DNA of 7,048 bases, taken from NCBI GenBank assembly GCA_025360285.1, contig JANYCM010000263.1, positions 1 through 7,048 of the forward strand, given 5' to 3'. This DNA is from Sphingomonadales bacterium. GTDB lineage: Bacteria > Pseudomonadota > Alphaproteobacteria > Sphingomonadales > Sphingomonadaceae. This document shows positions 1 through 6,775 of this stretch, in pieces. Positions within the stretch are counted from its first letter, which is position 1; each line of letters starts with the position of its first letter. Both the position numbers and the translations under genes were made by a program. A model generated the notes under the pieces. It saw only the letters and a program-made list of their open reading frames with translations, did not search any database and was not told the DNA's origin.

Positions 1-990
1 CTGCTGCTGGCGTTTGTGGCGCCGACGACCGGGGCGTTCTTCCTGTGGCAATTGCTGGCGTCGCTGCTGACGCTCATGGTGCTGGGCGGGAAGCTGTACA
101 CGGTGTTGCCCGCCGGTGATCGCCGGGCGCGCTTTTCACCGGCGGCGCTGGCGGAAATCCGGCGTTTTGCCGGCGGGATGCTGGGCATCAATCTGCTCGC
201 CGTGCTGCTCACCCAGATTGACAAGGTGCTGCTGTCACGGCTGATCCCGCTTGATCAATTCGGTTACTATATGCTGGCGACATCGGTCTGCGTGCTGCTC
301 TACACGCTCACGGGCCCGGTAACGCTGGCGCTGTCGCCGCCGCTGGTGGTGGCGGCAACGCGCGGCGATACGGCCGCTGTCGCCCGGCATTATCACGCCG
401 GGGCGCAGCTGATCACCGTATTGGTGGCGCCGGCCGCGCTGATGCTGGTGGGTTTTGGCCATGATGCGCTTCTGGTGTGGACGGGCAACGCCGGGCTGGC
501 CGATCAGGTGGCGCCGCTGCTCGGGCTAGTTGCCATCGGCACCATGTGCAACGCGCTGATGCAACTGCCCTATTTCACCATGGTGGCGCATGGCTGGACG
601 CGGCTGGCGCTGGTATCGAATATCGTTGCCGTCACCCTGCTGGTGCCGCTGCTGTTCATCGTCGTCCCCGTTGCCGGGGCACGCGGGGCGGCGCTGGTGT
701 GGATCGCGCTCAACGCCGGCTATATCGTCCTGCAGGCGCCCTTGCTGCATCGCCGTATCCTGCGCGGTGAGTTATGGCGCTGGTATGCCGCCGATCTGGC
801 ATTGCCGATGCTCGCCGCCGCCGGCACGCTGGCGGCGGCACTGGCGCTGCGGCGGCTGTTTGATCCGGACCGGCTGGGACTGGCGGTGCTGCTGCCGCTG
901 ATCGCCGCGCTGGCAGTGCTGGCGGCGGGGCTGGCGGCCGGCAGCGTGCGGGCGCGGCTGGCGGCCGTGTGGAACCCCGGGCATGGCTGA
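1..990 (+). CDS. Wzx-type oligosaccharide flippase, C-terminal part (5' end outside window)
   Basis: This is a multi-pass inner-membrane protein of the polysaccharide flippase (MATE/MOP) superfamily, which moves undecaprenyl-linked sugar repeat units across the inner membrane. The reading frame is open from base 1 (residues LLLAF precede a GTG at 16), so the gene almost certainly begins upstream; about 329 residues are present against 420-480 in the family. I see roughly nine hydrophobic segments separated by short charged loops. A basic cytoplasmic loop (GDRRARFSPAALAEIRRFAG) precedes a segment ending in QIDKVLLSRLIPLDQFGYY, the flippase signature in which a charged IDK within a membrane segment is followed by the L-FG-Y motif. 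The stop codon overlaps the start of the glycosyltransferase by 8 nt, so the two are probably co-transcribed and coupled. The substrate cannot be read from sequence; neighbouring sugar genes suggest a surface polysaccharide repeat unit. The GTG at 16 should not be taken as the true start. Confidence 0.88.
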   Translation: MLLAFVAPTTGAFFLWQLLASLLTLMVLGGKLYTVLPAGDRRARFSPAALAEIRRFAGGMLGINLLAVLLTQIDKVLLSRLIPLDQFGYYMLATSVCVLLYTLTGPVTLALSPPLVVAATRGDTAAVARHYHAGAQLITVLVAPAALMLVGFGHDALLVWTGNAGLADQVAPLLGLVAIGTMCNALMQLPYFTMVAHGWTRLALVSNIVAVTLLVPLLFIVVPVAGARGAALVWIALNAGYIVLQAPLLHRRILRGELWRWYAADLALPMLAAAGTLAAALALRRLFDPDRLGLAVLLPLIAALAVLAAGLAAGSVRARLAAVWNPGHG

Positions 991-2188
991 GCCGCGCTTC
1001 ACCATCATCATCCCAACGCGCGAGCGGGCAGCGACGCTGGCATATGCGTTGCAGACAGTCACGGCGCAGACTTTCGCCAGCCTGGAAATCCTGGTCTCCG
1101 ACAATGCCAGCAGCGACGATACGGCGGCGGTCGTTGCCGCCAACCGCGATCCGCGCATCCGCTATATCAACACCGGGCGGCGGCTCAGCATGTCGCACAA
1201 TTGGGAATTTGCGCTGGCGCAGGCGCGCGGCGAATGGGTGGGTTTCATCGGCGATGATGACGGCCTGCTGCCGGGGTGTATTGCCGCCATCGATGCCATT
1301 GCGCGGGCTTATCCGGTTGAACTGATCCGCACGCAACCCGGCATTTACCTCTGGCCGGCGCTGGCCGGTGGTCCGGGCGGCCATCTGAATTTGCCGCTGC
1401 GCGGGCGGTCGGGGCTGCGTGATGCCCGTGCCGCGCTGCGAGCGGCACTGGCGGGGGAGATTTCCTATCTCGACCTGCCGACGCTTTACACCGGCGGCTT
1501 TGTTCGCCGCGCCGCGATCGATCGCAACCGCGATGCCGAAGGGCGATTTTTCCGGTCACGCATCCCGGACATCTATTCCTCGGTAATCCTGGCCGGCACC
1601 TGCGAGACTTTCTATTTCGAGGCGCGGCCCTGGGCGATCAACGGCGCGTCGCTGGCCAGCACGGGCACGGCCTATTTCACGCGCTCATCCGATCCCGCAC
1701 AGCGCCGCGCCGCGGCTGTCTTTGCCGCCGAGGACAATATCGCGCTGCATCCCAGCGTGCCCGACAATGCCGATGGCAGCCTGCCGCGGTCCTTGCCGGC
1801 GCTGGTGTTCGAATCCTACCAACAGGCGCGCGCCGTCAAGCCATTGTTCGGTCCCCTCGATCCGGCCCGCCAAATGGCCGTGTTCGCCCGCACGGCGGGT
1901 GACAAGCAGGCCGAAATCGCTGCCTGGCTGCCGCGCTTTGCCGCCGCCAACAATGTTGCCGCCGTGCCGCCGATGCCGGCCGTGACGCTGCTGGACCAGG
2001 CCGGTAGCCTGGTGCGTCGGGCGATCATGGACCGGTTAATCTGTTACCCCGACCAGCATCCGCCGATCATGACGATCGCCGATGCCTGCCAGGCCGGTGC
2101 CGCGGCCCTGGCCACCGCGCCGGGCGTTACCGCGACCGTCCTGCGCAATGCCATTCGCCGGCTCGGCCGTGCCGTGCGGCGGGCATAG
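983..2188 (+). CDS. Glycosyltransferase family 2 protein
   Basis: A 401-residue GT-A fold sugar transferase, expected to act at the cytoplasmic face of the inner membrane on a lipid-linked acceptor. Residues 6-19 hold the first strand and nucleotide-binding loop (FTIIIPTRERAATL), residues 39-47 the SDNASSDDT motif, residues 68-78 the LSMSHNWEFAL helix, and residues 83-98 GEWVGFIGDDDGLLPG, whose Asp triplet at 91-93 is the DxD-like metal and nucleotide-sugar site. Later landmarks are YTGGFVRR at 169-176 and RIPDIYSSV at 193-201, found in GT2 enzymes of polysaccharide clusters. No transmembrane segment is evident. The last 70 or so residues are not recognised. The ATG at 983 lies inside the end of the flippase gene (ATGGCTGA), with only a weak upstream purine stretch, so translation coupling is likely. 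Donor and acceptor sugars are unknown. Confidence 0.9.
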   Translation: MAEPRFTIIIPTRERAATLAYALQTVTAQTFASLEILVSDNASSDDTAAVVAANRDPRIRYINTGRRLSMSHNWEFALAQARGEWVGFIGDDDGLLPGCIAAIDAIARAYPVELIRTQPGIYLWPALAGGPGGHLNLPLRGRSGLRDARAALRAALAGEISYLDLPTLYTGGFVRRAAIDRNRDAEGRFFRSRIPDIYSSVILAGTCETFYFEARPWAINGASLASTGTAYFTRSSDPAQRRAAAVFAAEDNIALHPSVPDNADGSLPRSLPALVFESYQQARAVKPLFGPLDPARQMAVFARTAGDKQAEIAAWLPRFAAANNVAAVPPMPAVTLLDQAGSLVRRAIMDRLICYPDQHPPIMTIADACQAGAAALATAPGVTATVLRNAIRRLGRAVRRA

Positions 2189-2191
2189 GTC

Positions 2192-3325
2192 TTATACAGC
2201 AGCGATCAGCAGATCGCGGCGGACGCTCCAGGCAATCCGGCTGATTTCGGCGTGGTAGTTGGGGTTCATCACCAGCACTTCCGCGGCCGGCGGCAGCGAC
2301 GTCAGCCAGGCCGCCGGGTGAATTTCCACGCCGCTGCCGGGGGCAAAGCGGCCGTGCTTGCCAGGGTTCATGTCGATGCCGCCGCGAATGCGGTGGGCGC
2401 CCAGCATCACCGACAGCATGACCCCCTTGGTCGCCATGCCCCATAGCGTCAGCCCGCCGGCGGCATCGGCGCGCGCCCGCAGACGGTCCAGATGCTCATC
2501 CTCGGCGGCCAGATAGGCGGCGACGCCGGCAATGGCCGCATCGGCATCGGCATCAATGTGGCCAGGGCCCGCGTCTGCCGCCGCCGGCAGGGCGAGGGCC
2601 CATTGATACTGGTCCCCAAAACTGCGGCGCGCTTCGATGATGTCGAAGCCAGCGCGGCGCAGCGTGCCGGCAAGGCTCGCCGGGGTGAAGTAATTGCAAT
2701 GTTCGTAGCAAAAGTCCCAGAACGCGCCCGCCTGCAGGATCCAGTCGAAATCCGGCACTTCGACGAACAGCGGTGCCGCCGGCATGGCTGTGCGCAACGC
2801 CTGCAAAAAGCCCAGCGGCGCATCAATATGTTCCAGCACATGGCGCAGCAGCACCAGCCGCGCATCGCCGCTGAACACCGAGGGTTCAAAGCGCGTCCGC
2901 CGCAGTTCGAAATTGCCCTCGCTCACCGGCGTGCAACTGGGGTCAATCCCGATGCAGTGGACGCCGGGTGCCAGGCTGGCAAACACCCGCAGGAACTCAC
3001 CCTTGCCGCAGCCGACGTCGTAAACCGTTCCGTCGGTGATGCCGAACCTGGCGATCAGCATCGCCGCCAATTGGCGGTAATAATCGCTGAACAGCGGCGA
3101 TTCGACGTGATTGTCATATTGTTCGTCATAGATCATCAGTCCGGCATCAAAGCTTGTGTTCCAGCTGAAACCGCAGCCGCGGCAGGTGCCCAGGGTGAAC
3201 GCCGCCTGATCCGCCGCCAGCGCCGCCGCGCGGCTGGCGTGGACGACATTCTGGAAGATCGGAATGCGCGCGCGCCGCACCGACAGCCAGGGGTCGGATG
3301 CGCCGCAAACCGGGCAGACTATCAC
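2192..3325 (-). CDS. Zinc-finger class I SAM methyltransferase, C-methyltransferase-like
   Basis: A 377-residue SAM-dependent methyltransferase in three parts. The N-terminal zinc-ribbon-like domain has Cys pairs at 4/7 and 48/51 (Methyltransf_13 type). The Rossmann domain has motif I YDVGCGKGEF at 102-111, GIDPS at 126-130 and RHVLEHI at 161-167. The C-terminal domain (Methyltransf_14 type) has LWGMATKG at 294-301, DMNPGKHGRFAPGSG at 318-332 and VLVMNPNYHAEI at 350-361. The architecture matches sugar 3-C-methyltransferases (TylC3, TcaB9) and the paralogue at 5543-6775. The catalytic loop differs: CYEHCNYF at 206-213 replaces the family's YHEHFTY, keeping Glu-His but losing the preceding Tyr and His. 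The function may therefore be methylation of another sugar position or substrate. I chose the GTG at 3325 because it sits just before the first Cys pair and 13 nt after the previous stop; the open frame to 3541 is only the shadow of the upstream gene. No Shine-Dalgarno sequence is seen. It is the last gene of the operon. Confidence 0.85.
   Translation of the reverse strand: MIVCPVCGASDPWLSVRRARIPIFQNVVHASRAAALAADQAAFTLGTCRGCGFSWNTSFDAGLMIYDEQYDNHVESPLFSDYYRQLAAMLIARFGITDGTVYDVGCGKGEFLRVFASLAPGVHCIGIDPSCTPVSEGNFELRRTRFEPSVFSGDARLVLLRHVLEHIDAPLGFLQALRTAMPAAPLFVEVPDFDWILQAGAFWDFCYEHCNYFTPASLAGTLRRAGFDIIEARRSFGDQYQWALALPAAADAGPGHIDADADAAIAGVAAYLAAEDEHLDRLRARADAAGGLTLWGMATKGVMLSVMLGAHRIRGGIDMNPGKHGRFAPGSGVEIHPAAWLTSLPPAAEVLVMNPNYHAEISRIAWSVRRDLLIAAV
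2199..2220. repeat. Short inverted repeat at the convergent gene junction
   Basis: GCGATC (2202-2207) and GATCGC (2212-2217) form a perfect 6-bp stem around a 4-nt AGCA loop; two more pairs (2199-2200 with 2219-2220) follow one mismatch. It lies 14 nt after the glycosyltransferase stop and inside the last codons of the minus-strand methyltransferase. No T-tract follows on either strand, so it is a weak candidate for a bidirectional transcription end and may be chance. Confidence 0.25.
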
Positions 3326-3339
3326 CGGCGCGGCCGCAT
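3322..3339 (-). other. Five-codon ORF bridging two genes (possible translational relay)
   Basis: The stop of the CmcI-family gene overlaps an ATG as TGATG (3341-3337). That ATG opens a frame coding only MRPRR, whose TGA (3324-3322) overlaps the GTG proposed to start the methyltransferase gene (GTGA, 3325-3322). This links two genes with no Shine-Dalgarno sequence between them through a stop/start relay. The arrangement is directly visible. Whether ribosomes use it is inference, and chance is a fair alternative in GC-rich DNA. Confidence 0.3.
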
Positions 3340-4097
3340 CAAGCCGGCTTGCGGCGCAGCCAGCCGACCGGATGGTGCGAACAATCGGGGGTGTCCAGCG
3401 TCTCGTCGAAGGGGCGCGGCGGCTTGGCGAGTTCGAAATCGGGACGGGCGGCAAGAAAGGCGCGCACCGCCGTGATCGGGTTGTCATCGGCCCATTCGGC
3501 CGGCGCGCGCGGGCTGCCGGCGACCATCTGCATGACGCCATCCTGCGACAGGATGTAGGAACCCGGCGTCACCAGGTCGGCATAGGCCGCCAGTTCGGCG
3601 GCGACATGGTCGCGACTGTGGTTCGAATCGAGGATCAGCATGACGACATCGCCGGGCCGGATCAGCGCCTTGACCTGTGCCACCACATCAGCCGCCACCG
3701 AACTGCCCTCGATCATGGTGATGCGCTTCACCATGGCATGGGCTTCGATGGCGGCGCGGTTATGGGCGCGGATATCGATATCCAGCCCGATGACGCGGCC
3801 TTTTCCGATCATTTCCATCAGGCTGGCATAAAAGATCAGCGATCCGCCATGGGCGATGCCGGTTTCGATAATGAGATCGGGCTGCACCTGCCAGATGGCT
3901 TCCTGAATGCGCAGCATGTCGTCGGGCAATTGGATGATCGGCCGGCCCAGCCAGCTGAAACCATAGGAATATTTGCGCACCCAGCCGGTCTTGACCCACA
4001 GATCGGCAATCACGGCAAACGCTTCGCGGGAATGCAGATCATGCGCCGCGCCGTCGATGATCAGGCTGCTGGCGTCGGTATCAATGCTGATTTTCAT
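3339..4097 (-). CDS. CmcI ('cephalosporin hydroxylase') family protein, probable SAM-dependent methyltransferase
   Basis: A 252-residue cytoplasmic protein of the CmcI family, named after a protein of cephamycin biosynthesis; most relatives sit in polysaccharide or glycolipid clusters and are thought to be SAM-dependent O-methyltransferases. Visible landmarks are KYSYGFSWLGRPIIQLPDD (42-60), the SAM-binding loop IIETGIAHGGSLIFYAS (76-92), the acidic strand end GLDIDIR (104-110), the strongly conserved LILDSNHSRDHVAAEL (154-169), DNPITAVRAFL (205-215) and the terminal GWLRR (245-249). Length is normal for the family. The ATG at 4097 is chosen because GGAG lies 5 nt upstream; the open frame extends to 4187 but would overlap the SDR gene. 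It starts 10 nt after the SDR stop and ends 13 nt before the methyltransferase start, so it belongs to the sugar operon. O-methylation of a sugar hydroxyl is the likeliest role; the antibiotic-hydroxylase name should not be read as function. Confidence 0.87.
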   Translation of the reverse strand: MKISIDTDASSLIIDGAAHDLHSREAFAVIADLWVKTGWVRKYSYGFSWLGRPIIQLPDDMLRIQEAIWQVQPDLIIETGIAHGGSLIFYASLMEMIGKGRVIGLDIDIRAHNRAAIEAHAMVKRITMIEGSSVAADVVAQVKALIRPGDVVMLILDSNHSRDHVAAELAAYADLVTPGSYILSQDGVMQMVAGSPRAPAEWADDNPITAVRAFLAARPDFELAKPPRPFDETLDTPDCSHHPVGWLRRKPA

Positions 4098-4102
4098 GGG
4101 GG

Positions 4103-4106
4103 CTCC
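4103..4106 (-). promoter_or_regulatory. Shine-Dalgarno site of the CmcI-family gene
   Basis: GGAG on the minus strand lies 5 nt before the ATG at 4097, inside the 10-nt gap after the SDR stop codon. It is the clearest ribosome binding site in the operon and fixes the start of the CmcI-family gene. The other internal junctions rely on stop/start overlap or have no obvious site. Confidence 0.65.
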
Positions 4107-4107
4107 G

Positions 4108-5013
4108 TTAAGCTTGCAGTGTCGGGCCGGCAAGGCGTTCGGCGACCATGGCGGCCAATCCGGCGGCCAGTGGCCAGCGCGGCACAAAGCCCAGTTCGCC
4201 GTGCAGACGGGTGGTGGCGGCGATCAGCCGGTCGGGCTCGCCGGTCTGGCGTGGCCGGGCGCCCCAGTCGATCAGGCGGGCGTCACCGGCCTGCGCTGCC
4301 GCCAGCCCGACAATGGTGCGCAGCGGCTGCGGGTCACCGCTGGCGATGTTGACGGCGCCTGGCACATCGCTGGCCACCAGCGCTGCCAGCGCCGCGCCGG
4401 CATCGGCAACATGGATGAAATCGCGCACCTGGCCACCATCGCTCAGCGCCACGCGCCGGCTAGCAGCGAGGGCATCGATGACATCGGGCAGCAACCGACC
4501 GGGCTTTTCGCCCGGTCCATAGGGGAAGAAGATGCGGCCCCAGCCGAACGACAGGCCCAGCGCCGGCGCAGCGGCGGACAGGGTGCGAAACAGCGCCGCC
4601 TTGGCGGTGCCATAGAGCGTCGCCGGGTTGAGCGGCGTCACGCTTTCATCGAGCAGCGGCGCCGACCAATCATATTCGGCGACGCTGCCGGTGCCGACCA
4701 GCCGCCAGCCGCCAGCGGCGGCAAAACCGCGTGCCAGCCGCAGCGACGCCGCCAGCCAATCAAGATTTTCAGGCGCGGCCCAGAATTTCCCCGGTTCGGC
4801 ATACCAGGCCATGTGGAGAAAATGCGTCGGCGCGATGGCGGCAAGCAGCGGTGCCGGATCGTCGCGCAGAAGATCGATGCGGTGCCCCGTGCAATGCGGC
4901 ACCATGGCGGCGTAGCGGCCGATCAGATGCACCTCGAATCCCGATGCCAGCAAGGGCGCGATGGTCTGTCGGCCCACAAAGCCGCTGCCGCCGGTGACGA
5001 CAATGCGCTTCAT
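4108..5013 (-). CDS. NAD(P)-dependent extended SDR (epimerase/dehydratase family), probable 4-ketoreductase
   Basis: A 301-residue nucleotide-sugar oxidoreductase of the extended short-chain dehydrogenase family. The N-terminal Rossmann motif TGGSGFVG is at 7-14. The catalytic Ser lies in GTGSVAEY (Ser110), and the YxxxK pair is Tyr134/Lys138 in YGTAK. RIFFPYGPGEKPGRLLP (160-176), RDFIHVADA (197-205) and NIASGDPQPLRTI (222-234) are the usual substrate-domain landmarks. All catalytic residues are present and length is normal. The ATG overlaps the stop of the RmlC-like gene as ATGA (5013-5010), giving translational coupling. Because the preceding genes supply a 4-keto-6-deoxysugar, a 3-C-methyltransferase and an epimerase, the missing step is C4 ketone reduction, and this enzyme is the natural candidate. 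Sequence alone does not tell reductase from epimerase or dehydratase, nor which C4 configuration is made. Confidence 0.87.
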   Translation of the reverse strand: MKRIVVTGGSGFVGRQTIAPLLASGFEVHLIGRYAAMVPHCTGHRIDLLRDDPAPLLAAIAPTHFLHMAWYAEPGKFWAAPENLDWLAASLRLARGFAAAGGWRLVGTGSVAEYDWSAPLLDESVTPLNPATLYGTAKAALFRTLSAAAPALGLSFGWGRIFFPYGPGEKPGRLLPDVIDALAASRRVALSDGGQVRDFIHVADAGAALAALVASDVPGAVNIASGDPQPLRTIVGLAAAQAGDARLIDWGARPRQTGEPDRLIAATTRLHGELGFVPRWPLAAGLAAMVAERLAGPTLQA

Positions 5014-5540
5014 CGGCGAAAATCGGCATAGCCGGCATCGCGCGCCGACATCAGCTTCGGCACCGCCGGCCAGGCGATGCCAAAGGCCGGATCGTCCCAG
5101 CGCACGCCCAGCCCGACGCCCGGCACAAAGGCGGTGCCCATGTAATACAGCACATCGCTGTCGGCTTCCAACGTCAGGAAACCATGGGCGCAGCCGGCCG
5201 GGATGAAGAACAGGTCATTGCCGCCGGCTGCAAGCGTCACGCCGACATGCGCGCCGAAACTCGGCGAGGTGCGGCGCAAATCTACGGCGACATCGAAGAT
5301 GCGGCCGCGCCCGCACTGCACCAGCTTGGCCTCGCCATACGGATCAGCCTGTGTGTGCAGGCCGCGCAGCGTGTGGACCTGCGGATTGCGCGACAGGTTC
5401 ATCTGGACCGGGGTGAAATCGATGCCGGCGGCGGCGAATTCGGCGGTGCAGAAACTGCGCGCGAAGCTGCCGCGGTCATCGGTAATCGGCTGCATTGTCA
5501 CCAGGTAAGCGCCGGCAATGGCGGTCGGCGTGAACTCCAT
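5010..5540 (-). CDS. rfbC: RmlC/RfbC-type NDP-4-keto-6-deoxyhexose 3,5-epimerase family protein
   Basis: A 176-residue cupin-fold sugar epimerase, close to the usual RmlC length of about 180. Motifs in order are DDRGSFARSF (21-30), QMNLSRNPQVHTLRGLHTQ (46-64), FDVAVDLR (82-89), IPAGCAHGF (113-121) and WDDP (148-151). By alignment from memory with Mycobacterium tuberculosis RmlC, the active-site residues His62, Lys72, His119 and Tyr132 all fall at the same numbers, so the enzyme looks catalytically intact. A neighbouring position often Tyr or Trp is Phe138 here. The start at 5540 was chosen for its match to family N-termini and because it lies 2 nt after the upstream stop; the longer open frame to 5639 is the shadow of the methyltransferase gene. 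No rmlA, rmlB or rmlD neighbours are seen. Sitting behind an rfbG end and a C-methyltransferase, it more likely acts on a CDP-linked 4-keto sugar than on dTDP-4-keto-rhamnose; that is inference. Confidence 0.9.
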   Translation of the reverse strand: MEFTPTAIAGAYLVTMQPITDDRGSFARSFCTAEFAAAGIDFTPVQMNLSRNPQVHTLRGLHTQADPYGEAKLVQCGRGRIFDVAVDLRRTSPSFGAHVGVTLAAGGNDLFFIPAGCAHGFLTLEADSDVLYYMGTAFVPGVGLGVRWDDPAFGIAWPAVPKLMSARDAGYADFRR

Positions 5541-5542
5541 GG

Positions 5543-6775
5543 TCAATCGATGGTCAGTTGCGGCACGGCGGTGACGAAGCGCCCGCCCCAGGCGCGGATG
5601 CCGGCCAGTTGCGCCATCACCTCGGCGCGCAGATTCCACGGCAGGATCAGCACATAATCGGGGCGCTGTGCAAAGATCGCCGCGGGCGGCAGGATCGGGA
5701 TATGGCTGCCGGGCGCCAGCCGGCCTTGTTTGGCCGGGCTGCGATCGGCGAGGAAGCCGATGTCATCCCCCGTGACGCCGGCATAGTTGAGCAGGGTATT
5801 GCCCTTGGCGGCGGCGCCATAGCCGGCGACCATGTGGCCGGCGGCGCGCGCGCCGGCCAGAAAATCCCGCAAGCCATCGCGAACGGCGCGGCAGCGCGCA
5901 TCGAACCCGGCATAGCCTTCCGGGCGATCGAGCCCGGCGGCGATTTCGGCAGCGCGCACCTGCGCGACGCCGGGCATCAGCACATGGCCGGCGCCGGCAT
6001 GGCAGGCGAAGACCCGCAGCGAGCCGCCATGGGTGGGCAGTTCGGTCACATCGAACACCCGCAGGCCGGCGCGCGCCAGCACGGTTTCGACTGCCAGCAG
6101 CGACAGATAGGTGAAATGTTCGTGGTAGATGGTATCGAACTGCACGCCTTCGATGGTGCGCAAAAGGTGCGGGAATTCGACGGTGAAGACGCCGCCGGGT
6201 TTCAGCAACAGGGCGACGCCGGCGGCGAAATCACTGATGTCGGGGACATGCGCCAGGACGTTCTTGGCCGCAAGCAAATCGGCAGCCTGGCCGGCATCCG
6301 CCAGCCGCTGCGCTGTGGCACGGCCGAAAAAACTGATGTCGGTCGGCACGCCGCGGGCGATGGCGGCGGCGGCGGTATTGGCACTGGGTTCAATACCCAG
6401 CACCGGCACCCCGGCGGCAACGAAATATTGCAGCATGTAACCGTCGTTGCTGGCAATCTCGACGATCTGCGACTGTGGCCCCAGTCCGAAACGCGCCGTC
6501 ATGGCTTCGGCATAGGCCCGGCAATGCGCCAGCCATGAATCCGAAAAGGACGAGAAATAGGCATAATCATCGTTGAAGATGGCTTCACGCGGCACGACGC
6601 TATCAACCTGGACCAGCAGGCAGGCATCGCAGACGCGGGCGTGCAGCGGATAGCGCGCCTCCGGAGCAGCGGCATTTTCAGGGCGGATGTTGCTGTTGGC
6701 CAGCGGTTGCAGGCCGAGATCGACCCAGGTTCGGGTCAGCGGTGCGCCGCAGCCAAGGCAGGCGGGCACAGTCAT
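5543..6775 (-). CDS. NDP-4-keto-6-deoxyhexose 3-C-methyltransferase (TylC3/TcaB9 family)
   Basis: A 410-residue SAM-dependent sugar C-methyltransferase, the typical length of TylC3/TcaB9 enzymes, which add a methyl at C3 of a 4-keto-deoxysugar. The N-terminal zinc domain has Cys pairs at 6/9 and 49/52. Further landmarks are a Tyr-rich NDDYAYFSSF (68-77), motif I VEIASNDG (105-112), GIEPSAN (127-133), AKNVLAHVPD (170-179) and VEFPHL (199-204). The catalytic loop IYHEHFTY (216-223) carries the Tyr, Glu and His used in TcaB9. The C-terminal domain has THGGSLRVFACH (248-259), GYGAAAKGNTLLNY (318-331) and ILPWN (377-381). All signatures are intact. I chose the ATG at 6775 because it overlaps the rfbG stop as ATGA and begins right before the first Cys pair; the frame is open to 6814 but that would invade rfbG. 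Position between rfbG and the epimerase points to CDP-4-keto-6-deoxyglucose as substrate. Confidence 0.92.
   Translation of the reverse strand: MTVPACLGCGAPLTRTWVDLGLQPLANSNIRPENAAAPEARYPLHARVCDACLLVQVDSVVPREAIFNDDYAYFSSFSDSWLAHCRAYAEAMTARFGLGPQSQIVEIASNDGYMLQYFVAAGVPVLGIEPSANTAAAAIARGVPTDISFFGRATAQRLADAGQAADLLAAKNVLAHVPDISDFAAGVALLLKPGGVFTVEFPHLLRTIEGVQFDTIYHEHFTYLSLLAVETVLARAGLRVFDVTELPTHGGSLRVFACHAGAGHVLMPGVAQVRAAEIAAGLDRPEGYAGFDARCRAVRDGLRDFLAGARAAGHMVAGYGAAAKGNTLLNYAGVTGDDIGFLADRSPAKQGRLAPGSHIPILPPAAIFAQRPDYVLILPWNLRAEVMAQLAGIRAWGGRFVTAVPQLTID

Noticed and set aside
710..1384. 224-codon minus-strand open frame under the flippase and glycosyltransferase
   Set aside because: It spans two real plus-strand genes and yields Pro/Arg/Ala-rich low-complexity sequence, with no ribosome binding site or motif.
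2492..3475. 327-codon plus-strand open frame opposite the minus-strand methyltransferase
   Set aside because: It is antisense to a gene with clear domains and has no recognisable motif. Long antisense frames are expected in GC-rich coding DNA.
3326..3541. Longer N-terminus for the methyltransferase gene, starting at 3541
   Set aside because: The extra 72 residues are Arg/Pro-rich frame-shadow of the CmcI-family gene, and family members begin just before the first Cys pair.
3264..5031. Two overlapping plus-strand open frames of 362 and 352 codons
   Set aside because: Both lie opposite the CmcI-family and SDR genes, overlap each other, and give low-complexity Arg/Ala/Gly-rich or His-rich proteins without motifs.
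5558..6538. 326-codon plus-strand open frame opposite the C-methyltransferase
   Set aside because: It is the antisense shadow of a full-length, well-matched enzyme; its Gly/Ala/Gln-rich product resembles no family I know.
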